From CAKSNH01 sp964422725 (GTDB lineage: Bacteria; Bacillota; Clostridia; UBA1381), in assembly GCA_964422725.1 (NCBI GenBank), contig CAYRCC010000016.1, positions 1-46,532 on the forward strand: a DNA stretch of 46,532 nucleotides. Direction: 5' to 3'. Each line of letters opens with the position of its first letter. Positions within the stretch are counted from its first letter, which is position 1. The notes beneath the pieces are model-generated. The model was given only the letters and a program-made list of their open reading frames with translations, was not told the DNA's origin and made no database searches. Below, in pieces: positions 1 through 8,698 of this stretch. The position numbers were made by a program, and so were the translations under genes.

Positions 1-3000
1 AAACTGTTGTGATGGCTAATGCGGTGGCACAGGTTTTGAGAATCGAAAAAAAGCGTGAGGATAATGCACCCGTAAAACGTGTCGAACTGCATATGCATAC
101 ACAGATGTCGGCAATGGACGCGGTAAACAGCGCGGAGGATTTGATTAAGCGAGCTATATCGTGGGGACATAAAGCAATAGCCATTACCGACCACGGAGTG
201 GTGCAGTCGTACCCCGACGGAATGCATGTATCAAAAAATAATGAAATTATCAAAGTAATTTACGGTGTCGAGGGGTATCTCGTTGACGACACTTTGGAGG
301 AATTGATTGAGGACAAGGATAAAATTGTATTTAATGCCGACGAACAAACATTGAGTTCATCGTTTGTGGTGTTTGATATAGAAACTACCGGTCTTTCAAA
401 TAAAATCAATAATATTACGGAAATAGGTGCTGTGAAAGTTGACAATGGAAAAATTGTCGATAAATGGTCGACGTTTGTAAATCCGAAAGAGCATATACCG
501 CCCAATATATCCGAGCTTACGTCGATTACCGACGAAATGGTTGCCGATGCACCGTTTATCGAGGATATTTTGGGTGATTTTCTGGATTTTTGCAAGGGCA
601 GTGTTTTGGTTGCGCATAATGCGAAATTTGACGTCGGATTCATAGAAGTGAACGCGAAAAGACATAATATTCCGTTTGAATTTTGCTATCTTGATACACT
701 TCAGCTTGCGCGCGCAATGTATCCGGAGCTTCCCAATCATAAGCTTGATACATTGGTAAATCACCTGAAAGTTACACTTGAAAACCATCACAGAGCGGTC
801 GATGATGCAAAAGCTACCGCTGATATATTTGTAAAGATGATTGAAAAGCTTGTGTCTGACGGAAAGAGCAGGCTGTCGGATTTGAACAGAATGATTATGC
901 GTAACGTGTCGAAAAGGAACAAAGCATTTCACATAATTCTGCTTGCGAAAAATCAAATAGGACTAAGACACATATATGAGCTTGTGTCCGACTCGCACCT
1001 TAAATATTTTCACCGTACTCCGAAAATACCGAAAACCTTGCTTTTGGAAAAAAGGGAGGGACTTATTATCGGTGCGGCGTGTGAGGCAGGTGAGTTTTTC
1101 AGAGGCATAATTAACGGTAAAACCGAGGACGAACTGCGTGAAATTGCGGATTTGTATGACTATTTGGAAATACAGCCTATCGGAAATAACGACTTTTTAA
1201 AATACGACGAAAATTATCCGAATATTAAAACAGATGATGATTTACGCGAGTTAAACAGGCGCGTGACAGAGCTCGGAGAAAAGTTTAACAAGCCTGTCGC
1301 GGCTACCTGTGATGTGCATTTTATGGACCCGAGCGGTGCAAACTACCGAAAGATACTTATGCATTACAAAGGGTTTAAGGATGCTGACCGTCAAGCACCG
1401 CTGTATTTGCGTACTACCGAAGAAATGCTGGAAGAATTTAAATATTTGGGTAATGATAAAGCATATGAGGTTGTGGTAACGAACACAAATCTTATTAATG
1501 ATATGATTGACAATGTGCGGCCTATTCCGAAAGAGAAGTGTCCGCCGGAGATGGACGGTGCAAAAGAGGCAATTGTTAACGACTCCGAAAGAAAAGCCAA
1601 GGAAATATACGGAAGTCCTTTGCCGGACATAGTCGCAAAACGGCTTAAACAGGAGCTTGATTCTATTATAGGCAACGGCTTTGCGGTTATGTACAGAATC
1701 GCACAGGCACTTGTAAGAAAATCGCTTGAGGACGGTTATTTGGTCGGTTCGAGAGGTTCTGTCGGTTCGTCGTTTGTTGCGTTTTTGTCTGATATAACCG
1801 AGGTTAATTCATTGCCGGCACACTATATTTGTCCGAATTGCAAAAACTCTGAGTTTATAGATGACGGCTCCGGCATATCGGGGTGTGACTTGCCGGATAA
1901 AAAGTGTCCGAAATGCGGTGCTGATTACAAAAAGGACGGTCACGATATACCGTTTGAAACCTTTCTCGGTTTTAACGGTGACAAAGAGCCGGATATCGAC
2001 CTTAATTTTTCGGGTGAATACCAGCCGAGAATACACAAATATACAGAGGAGCTTTTCGGTGAGGGATATGTTTTTCGTGCCGGTACAATAGGTACGGTTG
2101 CCGAAAAAACCGCATACGGATATGTAAAAAAATATTCCGAAGAAAAAGGTATTGCTATACGAAACGCCGAAAAACGCCGTCTTGCGGCAGGCTGTGTCGG
2201 CGTGAAACGTACATCGGGACAGCACCCGGGCGGAATTATCGTTGTACCGCACAGTAATAATATTCACGAGTTTTGCCCTATTCAGCATCCGGCTGACGAC
2301 CCGAAATCGACAATAATAACAACACATTTCGATTATCATTCGATTGACCAAAATTTGCTCAAGCTTGATGAGCTTGGACACGATGACCCGACAATTATTC
2401 GTATGCTGCAGGACATAACCGGCATTGATCCGCAGACAATACCTTTGGACGATAAGGAAACAATGAGTCTTTTTACGTCGACAAAGGCTTTGAAACTGAG
2501 CGAGGATATAGGAACGGAAGTCGGTACTTACGGTGTGCCGGAATTTGGTACAAAGTTTGTGCGACAAATGCTGGTTGACACAAAGCCTACCACATTTGCC
2601 GAGCTTGTGCGTATTTCGGGACTGTCGCACGGTACTGATGTATGGCTCAACAACGCTCAGGATTTAATACGCGACGGAGTGACTACGCTGTCAAACGCAA
2701 TATGTACGCGTGACGATATTATGATTTATCTGATTCATATGGGAGTAGAACCGGGACACGCGTTTAAGATAATGGAAATGGTGCGTAAGGGCAAAGGACT
2801 TACGCCGGAGTATGAGGAAGAAATGCGGAGTGCTAATGTACCTGACTGGTATATAAGCTCGTGTAAAAAGATAAAATATATGTTTCCTAAAGCACACGCG
2901 GTTGCGTATGTCACGATGGCGTTTAGAATTGCCTACTGCAAGGTGCATTATCCGCTTGCGTATTATATGGCGTACTTTTCAATACGCGCAAAGGATTTTG

Positions 3001-3422
3001 ATGCGGAAATTATGGTAAACGGTATGACGAAAGCAAGAGCGGCTATGAATGAGCTTATTGAAAAGAAGAATAACAAGACGATTCAGCAGAAAGAAGAAAA
3101 TTTGATTCCGATACTTGAAATATGCATAGAAATGTATGCAAGGGGAATTGAATTTGCACCTATTGATTTGTATGAATCTCACGCGGTGAATTTCCTGCAG
3201 GTAGGGGATAAGATACGGCCTCCGCTCAATGCACTTGCCGGCTTGGGCGAAAATGCGGCAAAGAGTATTATGAATGCACGCAAGCACGGTAAATTCAGGA
3301 CTGTGGAGGATTTGCGCCAACGGACGGCGGTAACGCGTTCTATAATTGATTTGCTTCAGGAAAATAACTGTCTTGACGGAATGCCTGAGTCTGACCAGGT
3401 TTCGTTCTTTGATATGACATAG
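1..3422 (+). CDS. polC: DNA polymerase III alpha subunit, PolC type (5' end outside window)
   Basis: Replicative DNA polymerase of low-GC Gram-positives, with built-in 3'-5' proofreading. The frame is open to the window edge, and about 1137 residues are visible against roughly 1430 in the family, so the N-terminal OB region is missing only because the window starts inside the gene. In order: first half of the PHP domain (residues about 22-96, HMHT and ITDHG motifs); inserted DnaQ-like exonuclease (about 118-285, with DIETTGL, HNAKFD and HRAVDDA active-site motifs); second PHP half; polymerase core with a four-cysteine zinc knuckle near residue 610; the catalytic PDIDLNFS motif near 662; and a C-terminal helix-hairpin-helix region near 1080-1120. 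rbgA follows after 16 bases and is probably co-transcribed. Identification is very secure. Confidence 0.97.
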   Translation, partial: TVVMANAVAQVLRIEKKREDNAPVKRVELHMHTQMSAMDAVNSAEDLIKRAISWGHKAIAITDHGVVQSYPDGMHVSKNNEIIKVIYGVEGYLVDDTLEELIEDKDKIVFNADEQTLSSSFVVFDIETTGLSNKINNITEIGAVKVDNGKIVDKWSTFVNPKEHIPPNISELTSITDEMVADAPFIEDILGDFLDFCKGSVLVAHNAKFDVGFIEVNAKRHNIPFEFCYLDTLQLARAMYPELPNHKLDTLVNHLKVTLENHHRAVDDAKATADIFVKMIEKLVSDGKSRLSDLNRMIMRNVSKRNKAFHIILLAKNQIGLRHIYELVSDSHLKYFHRTPKIPKTLLLEKREGLIIGAACEAGEFFRGIINGKTEDELREIADLYDYLEIQPIGNNDFLKYDENYPNIKTDDDLRELNRRVTELGEKFNKPVAATCDVHFMDPSGANYRKILMHYKGFKDADRQAPLYLRTTEEMLEEFKYLGNDKAYEVVVTNTNLINDMIDNVRPIPKEKCPPEMDGAKEAIVNDSERKAKEIYGSPLPDIVAKRLKQELDSIIGNGFAVMYRIAQALVRKSLEDGYLVGSRGSVGSSFVAFLSDITEVNSLPAHYICPNCKNSEFIDDGSGISGCDLPDKKCPKCGADYKKDGHDIPFETFLGFNGDKEPDIDLNFSGEYQPRIHKYTEELFGEGYVFRAGTIGTVAEKTAYGYVKKYSEEKGIAIRNAEKRRLAAGCVGVKRTSGQHPGGIIVVPHSNNIHEFCPIQHPADDPKSTIITTHFDYHSIDQNLLKLDELGHDDPTIIRMLQDITGIDPQTIPLDDKETMSLFTSTKALKLSEDIGTEVGTYGVPEFGTKFVRQMLVDTKPTTFAELVRISGLSHGTDVWLNNAQDLIRDGVTTLSNAICTRDDIMIYLIHMGVEPGHAFKIMEMVRKGKGLTPEYEEEMRSANVPDWYISSCKKIKYMFPKAHAVAYVTMAFRIAYCKVHYPLAYYMAYFSIRAKDFDAEIMVNGMTKARAAMNELIEKKNNKTIQQKEENLIPILEICIEMYARGIEFAPIDLYESHAVNFLQVGDKIRPPLNALAGLGENAAKSIMNARKHGKFRTVEDLRQRTAVTRSIIDLLQENNCLDGMPESDQVSFFDMT

Positions 3423-3438
3423 AAAGGAATAATTATTT

Positions 3439-4302
3439 ATGCAGATGCAGAATGTACAGTGGTATCCGGGGCATATGGCGAAAACTCGGCGGCTGATAGA
3501 GGAAAATCTCAAAATGATAGACGTTGTGGTAGAAATACTTGATGCCCGAATCCCTTTTTCGGGACGAAATTCAACCTTCGACGATATTATAGCAAACAAG
3601 CCGAGATTAGTCGTAATGAACAAGTATGACCTTGCCGATACGGCTGTTACGGATTTATGGATTAAGTGGTACGCAAAACAGGGTATAAAAGTAATACCGA
3701 TCAGCTGTGTAACAGGATTCGGCGTAAACAGGATTGTTGCGCAGTCGCGCTCGCTTATACAAGACAAAATCGACAAAGATGCCGAACGCGGCAAAAACAG
3801 GTGTGTACGCATAATGATGGTGGGAATACCAAATGTCGGCAAATCCACACTGATTAACAAGCTTGCCGGAAAAGCAAGCGCAAAGACGGGTGACCGTCCC
3901 GGTGTAACCCGCGGCAAGCAATGGATTAAGCTGAAAGACGGGGCAGAGCTTTTGGACACACCCGGTATACTTGCACCTAAATTTGAGGACCAAAAGGTAG
4001 CGCATAATCTTGCGTATACCGGTGCAATTAAAGACGAAATTATGGAAATTGAATTATTGGCGTACGGATTATTGGACTATCTGCGCGACAATTATTCCGA
4101 TTTACTGTGTGCGCGGTATAAGCTTGAAAATATCGGTGATATGCAGGGATATGAAATACTTGAGTATATAGGAAAAAAACGCGGATTTGTTATTTCAGGC
4201 GGTGAAATTGATACCGAACGCGCTGCAAATATGGTAATTGACGAATTTAGAAGTGCGGTTATAGGAAATATTACGCTTGAAAAACCGATTTTTGAATTAT
4301 AA
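3439..4302 (+). CDS. rbgA: Ribosome biogenesis GTPase RbgA (YlqF)
   Basis: A 287-residue circularly permuted GTPase that acts late in assembly of the 50S ribosomal subunit. The G motifs come in permuted order: G4 NKYD at residues 61-64, then G1 GIPNVGKS at 129-136, a GVTRG switch around 155-159, and G3 DTPG at 173-176. The N-terminal WYPGHMAK signature is typical of the family. A C-terminal helical domain of about 100 residues follows. The ATG has an AGAAAGGA ribosome site just upstream. The gene lies 16 bases after polC on the same strand and ends at a hairpin terminator facing nrdG. Confidence 0.95.
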   Translation: MQMQNVQWYPGHMAKTRRLIEENLKMIDVVVEILDARIPFSGRNSTFDDIIANKPRLVVMNKYDLADTAVTDLWIKWYAKQGIKVIPISCVTGFGVNRIVAQSRSLIQDKIDKDAERGKNRCVRIMMVGIPNVGKSTLINKLAGKASAKTGDRPGVTRGKQWIKLKDGAELLDTPGILAPKFEDQKVAHNLAYTGAIKDEIMEIELLAYGLLDYLRDNYSDLLCARYKLENIGDMQGYEILEYIGKKRGFVISGGEIDTERAANMVIDEFRSAVIGNITLEKPIFEL

Positions 4303-4308
4303 TATAAG

Positions 4309-4362
4309 AAGGGATATAAAAACGAAATGCCTTGCGGCGGATTCATTTTTATATCCCTTTTT
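4309..4362 (+). terminator. Rho-independent terminator between convergent rbgA and nrdG
   Basis: A perfect 14-base inverted repeat (arms 4309-4322 and 4346-4359, AAGGGATATAAAAA and its complement) is followed by a T run on the plus strand. It ends rbgA. The stem can also form in the nrdG transcript, but the T run on that side is poor. Confidence 0.8.
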
Positions 4363-4378
4363 CATATGCAAATTTTAA

Positions 4379-4891
4379 TCAATACTGCTTAAACTCATAC
4401 AAAACAACGCTGTTACTTTCAAGACTCGCCCGAACATCTATAATGCGCTGATTTCTTGAACCGCAAAAATTCAACTCAATACTCCGCTCTGCCAATACAA
4501 ACGGACCGTCGACAAGTATGTCGATATTTTGGAGTAATTCGTACCAACAGTTGTTTTCGTCGGCAAATTCAATTATATGTTCCCACAAATATCCGGTGTA
4601 CGCCATTACGTTAAGACCGAGTGCGTGCGTTTTTTTTGCTATTTCGATAAGCGGTTTTGCCTGATTGAACGGTTCGCCGCCGGAAAAAGTCACTCCGTCT
4701 AAAAGTGGGTTTGACTTGATTTTTTCCATAATTGTATCAGTGTCGCAGTCATATCCGCCGTCGGCATCGTGCGAGGCAGGATTGTGACACCCTTCACAGC
4801 GGTGCGGACAGCCTTGTGTAAATATTGCATATCGTATACCCGGACCGTCAACTATAGAATCGTTTTGCAATCCGAAAATTCTGATATTCAT
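4379..4891 (-). CDS. nrdG: Anaerobic ribonucleoside-triphosphate reductase activating protein
   Basis: Radical SAM activase that installs the glycyl radical on the class III ribonucleotide reductase NrdD, allowing dNTP synthesis without oxygen. From the chosen start the protein has 170 residues. The cluster-binding CxxxCxxC is C28, C32 and C35 (CPHRCEGC), followed by the SAM-binding GGEP element (FSGGEP). I chose the ATG at 4891 because an AAAGGAAA site lies upstream and the protein then begins MNIRIFG, as family members do. An upstream in-frame start at 4918 would add nine residues without a better site. nrdD is not in this window, so the pair is split. Confidence 0.92.
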   Translation of the reverse strand: MNIRIFGLQNDSIVDGPGIRYAIFTQGCPHRCEGCHNPASHDADGGYDCDTDTIMEKIKSNPLLDGVTFSGGEPFNQAKPLIEIAKKTHALGLNVMAYTGYLWEHIIEFADENNCWYELLQNIDILVDGPFVLAERSIELNFCGSRNQRIIDVRASLESNSVVLYEFKQY

Positions 4892-4926
4892 AGTAAGACA
4901 CTTTCCTTTAATTAACATTGAGCATA

Positions 4927-4968
4927 TCCGGACTTATCAATCACAGCAGTATCTGCCGAAAGTCCGGA
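4927..4968 (-). other. Hairpin downstream of the large glycosyltransferase
   Basis: A 9-base perfect inverted repeat (TCCGGACTT at 4927-4935, AAGTCCGGA at 4960-4968) with a 24-base loop lies between the glycosyltransferase stop and nrdG. No T run follows on the minus strand, so it may be a processing or stabilising hairpin, not a classical terminator. Confidence 0.4.
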
Positions 4969-4984
4969 ATATACTCGTTGCATA

Positions 4985-7900
4985 TTAACCCGATATTAAT
5001 ACCCAAGAATCAAACCAACGCAGATATTTGAGTACATAATCGACGCTTATCGGCTGACCCGACAATACAGGGTAGAACATTACAAACAAAACTATTACCA
5101 CAGCTACATAACCGATTGAGTAATAGAGCACTTTTTTGTCCTTTTTATTGTTGTATATTGTATATATCGCATATCCGATCATAAGCACCAAAAACGGTAC
5201 GGACGGGAAATAGTGATATATAAATGTTATACGTGTAACCGGTATCCACGATACAAGCTGTGCAAGGTATGATATAACCAAAAACAGTGCCGTTTTATCC
5301 TTCTTTATTACCGTAAGATAGAGCATATATATAAATGCGGCGATAGAAGTCCACCAAACGGCAGGGTTTCCGAATGCACTGATGCCCTCCTTTACGGTAT
5401 CGGTCACAACACCCGAATAATACCAAATAGGGCGCACCATTATCGGCCACTGATACCACGGTGACGAGTACGAGTGCGTTGAATTGACTACTGTTTTTCC
5501 GTGGTAAGTCAGCATTGCGGATTGATTATCCAGAATACTCTTAATTCCGTGCATACCGTCCGCACGCAGATAAGGAATGTAGGACAATCCGTAAATCAGC
5601 AGCGGTACTATAACAAACGCTCCGACACAGAATATTATGGTTTTTATTGTATAGCTTTTGAAATTTTCTATTATAAACGAATGTGCAATACCGTCGTGTT
5701 CACCTCGCGGATTTATGCATGCATACATATATTCTCTGTATCGCTTGTATAATGTGATAAAGAAAATTATCGCAAGTCCGCATCCGGCATACACGCCGGT
5801 CCACTTAGAGGCTATTCCGAATCCCATAAACAATCCCGAAAGACCGAGAGGTATAAGAGTTTTCGAGAATTTTGTGTCATAAAAGCTTGTCTTATAATAC
5901 TTGTACATAAAGTAGTACATAAGCATAATAAAGAATGTTACATATACATCAATTGTGGCAATTCGAGTTTGAGCAAAATGCATAAAGTCGAACGTAAACG
6001 CAAGACAGGTTACAATTGCAAGCCACGAATATTTTGTAAGCTTTTTCGCAAAACAGTATATAACTGGCACCATAGCCACACCAAACAGTGTGCCTACAAT
6101 TCTCCAGCCGAACGGCACCATTCCGAATATCATAACACCGATTGAAATAAACACTTTTCCGAGCGGCGGATGTGTCCATTCGTACGGATTTAGACTGTGT
6201 ACAAACTCATATGCGGTACGCGCGTGATAGATTTCGTCGAAGTAAGTTCCGTTTCTGAATGATGTGCGTTCCGGAACTATATTCTGTTCGTCAAACAGCT
6301 CACTGTATTCACCCGAATTTACCGGTACAATGCATTTGTCGTCGTCACCGATAATAGCAAGCTCGTTTATCTGCGCATTATCACTTGTACAGTCCAATGT
6401 TATATAACGTATATTTGCATTGATGTTTTCAGTACCCCATGCAAATACAGATGTCATTTTCAGCAGTTTTGACACATTTGTACTGTTGACGGTGTCTGCG
6501 GCATTCATTTTAAATTCGCGGTTTTCGGTTACTCCCAAGAAATAGCGAAATTCTTTAACCTGCTTGTCCTCGCCCAAATCCAAAACTATTTTGTCGCCGT
6601 TTGATACTTCAAAACTTGACTGCGGTGCAACCTTATCACCCAAATCGTACAACGCTACCGCCGAATAAACCGCCGTAATCACAACCATAGCTATTATATC
6701 AAAACGAGTTATTTTCACAAAATCCTCCGTACGTTCAAACAACGAGCGTTTTTTTGAAAATGTTTCGGAAGAGGCGGCGGTATTCTTTACAGACTGAGCA
6801 TCTGCCGCTTTCTGTGTTGCTTGCTTATTCTCTGTTTGATTCTTTATATACAGTTTTACCGTTACATAAATTATATATGCGGTAATTATAAGATTAACCG
6901 TCGAACCTGCGTTAATTACCTTGGATTTGAAATATTTGTTAATATCCGTTTCGTATATGAACAGTGCCCACGCCGTATTAAACAGCTGTGACATTGAAAT
7001 CAGCATATACGAGTTGAATATATGTGAATTATGCAATACCGAAAATGCGCATAGCGTCATCAGCATTGCCGAAAACGCATATCGTTCATGCATTTTTGTT
7101 GACAGCATAAATGTACCGAACACCAATAATGCCGCCACAAAATAGTACTTTGAATCGTTTTTCGATTTGAAGAAAACAATCGCAGTACCGATTACTATAA
7201 GTACAATAAATATATAACCCATAGTTGTGGTAAATGCGTTAAGTGCAGTCCAGTTAAGACCGAACATACCCCAGATATTGAATGCATTTATGGTGACGTA
7301 TGGGTAAGAACTCAAAGTTGTTATATATTGTTCAACCACATAATTCAGTCCGAACGGAACAGCCAGAACAACTATCATGGCAATAGCGCCAAGACCGCAT
7401 AAAAGGTGCTTGAAAAATTTTGCTTTGTCGAATTTAGGAAAAAATACATTTTCTACAATACTGTACAGCAGTACCGGCGTAACAATCAAAGCCTGAGGTT
7501 TTGTAAAAATCGCAAGTGCAAAAACGTAGTATGCCGGTATAAGTTTCTTTTTTGATGTCAAATACACCATTATAAGCAATAACAGTGTAGATACCGCATC
7601 AACCTGCCCCCAGATTGACGAGTTAAGCAATACTGCCGGATTGAACAGATAAAATGCACTGACAAACATAGAACAGCTGTGTGTCATATGTTCCCTTGCA
7701 ATTTTGTAGACAAAAAATGCGGTGATTACATCGCAGATAATTGCCGGCATTTTTACAAGCAAAACCACACCGCTTGAGCTAAGAGGCAAAAAACTTTTCA
7801 GTGCACCGATAACATAAAGAACATACATATATCCCGGCGGATAATCACTAAAGCCGTCAGAGGCATAAAACGCAGATATACCGTCCTTAAAAACTATATC

Positions 7901-8131
7901 CGACCATGCAGTAAAGCAATTCATATCGGTTTCGTGTCCGTAAACGTTAAATCCAATTATACATCTTACAAACAACCCGATAAGCAGCATACAGCCTATA
8001 TGCAATGTGTTTGAGGCTTGCTTGGGTTGCTGCACTCCGGACTTGGATAAATCCGGCTGCAAAAGCGAAAAATATAATAAATATATCGCCGCAGCAGAAA
8101 AAAATGTCGTAGTTAAAATTTTTAACATCAT
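4985..8131 (-). CDS. Double GT-C membrane glycosyltransferase (PMT/GT39 type)
   Basis: A very large polytopic membrane protein of about 1048 residues, seemingly two GT-C glycosyltransferase units in one chain. The N-terminal half has many membrane segments and an acidic first loop (GHETDMN) with a YPPGY element, like mannosyltransferases of the GT39/GT87 group. A soluble beta-rich stretch of roughly 130 residues follows (about 520-650 of the longer reading). The C-terminal half is a recognisable PMT domain, with the FDEIYHARTAYE loop holding the catalytic acidic pair and a THPPLGK motif. Substrate is unknown; lipid-linked sugar as donor is family knowledge. The ATG at 8131 is preferred: the promoter would start transcription near 8170, leaving almost no leader for an upstream start at 8167, and an AGAAAGG site precedes 8131. 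Confidence 0.85.
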   Translation of the reverse strand: MMLKILTTTFFSAAAIYLLYFSLLQPDLSKSGVQQPKQASNTLHIGCMLLIGLFVRCIIGFNVYGHETDMNCFTAWSDIVFKDGISAFYASDGFSDYPPGYMYVLYVIGALKSFLPLSSSGVVLLVKMPAIICDVITAFFVYKIAREHMTHSCSMFVSAFYLFNPAVLLNSSIWGQVDAVSTLLLLIMVYLTSKKKLIPAYYVFALAIFTKPQALIVTPVLLYSIVENVFFPKFDKAKFFKHLLCGLGAIAMIVVLAVPFGLNYVVEQYITTLSSYPYVTINAFNIWGMFGLNWTALNAFTTTMGYIFIVLIVIGTAIVFFKSKNDSKYYFVAALLVFGTFMLSTKMHERYAFSAMLMTLCAFSVLHNSHIFNSYMLISMSQLFNTAWALFIYETDINKYFKSKVINAGSTVNLIITAYIIYVTVKLYIKNQTENKQATQKAADAQSVKNTAASSETFSKKRSLFERTEDFVKITRFDIIAMVVITAVYSAVALYDLGDKVAPQSSFEVSNGDKIVLDLGEDKQVKEFRYFLGVTENREFKMNAADTVNSTNVSKLLKMTSVFAWGTENINANIRYITLDCTSDNAQINELAIIGDDDKCIVPVNSGEYSELFDEQNIVPERTSFRNGTYFDEIYHARTAYEFVHSLNPYEWTHPPLGKVFISIGVMIFGMVPFGWRIVGTLFGVAMVPVIYCFAKKLTKYSWLAIVTCLAFTFDFMHFAQTRIATIDVYVTFFIMLMYYFMYKYYKTSFYDTKFSKTLIPLGLSGLFMGFGIASKWTGVYAGCGLAIIFFITLYKRYREYMYACINPRGEHDGIAHSFIIENFKSYTIKTIIFCVGAFVIVPLLIYGLSYIPYLRADGMHGIKSILDNQSAMLTYHGKTVVNSTHSYSSPWYQWPIMVRPIWYYSGVVTDTVKEGISAFGNPAVWWTSIAAFIYMLYLTVIKKDKTALFLVISYLAQLVSWIPVTRITFIYHYFPSVPFLVLMIGYAIYTIYNNKKDKKVLYYSIGYVAVVIVLFVMFYPVLSGQPISVDYVLKYLRWFDSWVLISG

Positions 8132-8176
8132 AAAAATTTTCCCACACCTTTCTGAAAAATAATTCATACAAATTAT

Positions 8177-8205
8177 ATTTTACTATAAATAAATGCTTTT
8201 GGCAA
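8177..8205 (-). promoter_or_regulatory. Sigma-A promoter of the glycosyltransferase gene
   Basis: On the minus strand, -35 TTGCCA (8200-8205), a 17-base spacer and -10 TAAAAT (8177-8182). Transcription would begin near 8170, which helps fix the downstream start codon at 8131. Confidence 0.65.
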
Positions 8206-8245
8206 TAAAAAAAACGAATTCTTTGTGAATTTTAGTATATCTAAA

Positions 8246-8274
8246 TTGACAACTGCCGATTATAGGGGTATAAT
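8246..8274 (+). promoter_or_regulatory. Consensus sigma-A promoter of the arsR-type regulator and ftsH
   Basis: Perfect -35 TTGACA (8246-8251), a 17-base spacer and perfect -10 TATAAT (8269-8274). So strong a promoter implies control by a repressor; a palindromic operator lies just downstream. Confidence 0.9.
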
Positions 8275-8284
8275 GAACATATGA

Positions 8285-8301
8285 ACAAATGATACATTTG
8301 T
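8285..8301 (+). promoter_or_regulatory. Probable ArsR/SmtB-family operator
   Basis: A perfect 7-3-7 inverted repeat, ACAAATG-ATA-CATTTGT, sits at the expected transcription start and is preceded by ATATGA. ArsR/SmtB repressors such as CzrA and CadC bind AT-rich imperfect repeats of the ATATGAACAAAT type, which this matches closely. Binding by the adjacent regulator is inferred. Confidence 0.7.
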
Positions 8302-8322
8302 AGGGGAAGGGTGATTTAAAAA

Positions 8323-8670
8323 ATGGATAGAGTATGTGAAAACTGCAAATATAATATACAAATAATCAATATGTTGAAAAATGATTTGCCCTCCGATACA
8401 ACTATCGACAAATTGACTGATGTATTTAAGGTTTTCGGTGACAGTACGCGGCTGAAAATTTTATGGGCTTTGTTTGACAAGGAGCTGTGCGTATTCGATA
8501 TTGCCGAGGCACTTAAAATGTCGCAGTCGGCAATAAGTCATCAGCTCAGACTGTTAAGACAGGCAAAATTGGTAAAAGCGCGTCGTGACGGAAAAAATAC
8601 ATTCTATTCACTTGATGACGACCACGTGAAGCGTATAATAGAACAGGTTATGGTTCATATATCCGAATAA
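8323..8670 (+). CDS. ArsR/SmtB-family metal-responsive repressor
   Basis: A 115-residue winged-helix dimeric repressor. The recognition helix region is at about residues 55-80 (SQSAISHQLRLLRQAKLV). The C-terminal alpha-5 metal site of zinc sensors such as CzrA and SmtB is preserved as D99-x-H101-x10-H112-x2-E115, with Glu replacing the last His. A partial cysteine site of the CadC kind may also exist: C5 and C8 at the N-terminus, and C56 in the ELCVFDIA helix. I infer a zinc-type sensor, possibly with a second thiol site. It probably represses its own promoter through the operator at 8285-8301. ftsH follows after 28 bases and should share the transcript, which is unusual because the usual targets are metal exporters. 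Confidence 0.9.
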   Translation: MDRVCENCKYNIQIINMLKNDLPSDTTIDKLTDVFKVFGDSTRLKILWALFDKELCVFDIAEALKMSQSAISHQLRLLRQAKLVKARRDGKNTFYSLDDDHVKRIIEQVMVHISE

Positions 8671-8698
8671 ATCAGTAAGCAAGGAGTAAAAAATACAG

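Noticed and set aside
1809..2630. Minus-strand frame of 273 codons opposite polC
   Set aside because: Antisense to the polymerase core, with no ribosome site or recognisable domain.
1..3422. Short polC (about 1137 residues) as a truncated gene or pseudogene
   Set aside because: The frame stays open to the first base of the window; the missing N-terminus is explained by the window edge.
2979..3959. Long minus-strand frame (326 codons) opposite polC and rbgA
   Set aside because: It lies opposite two clearly identified genes, has no ribosome site, and resembles no protein family.
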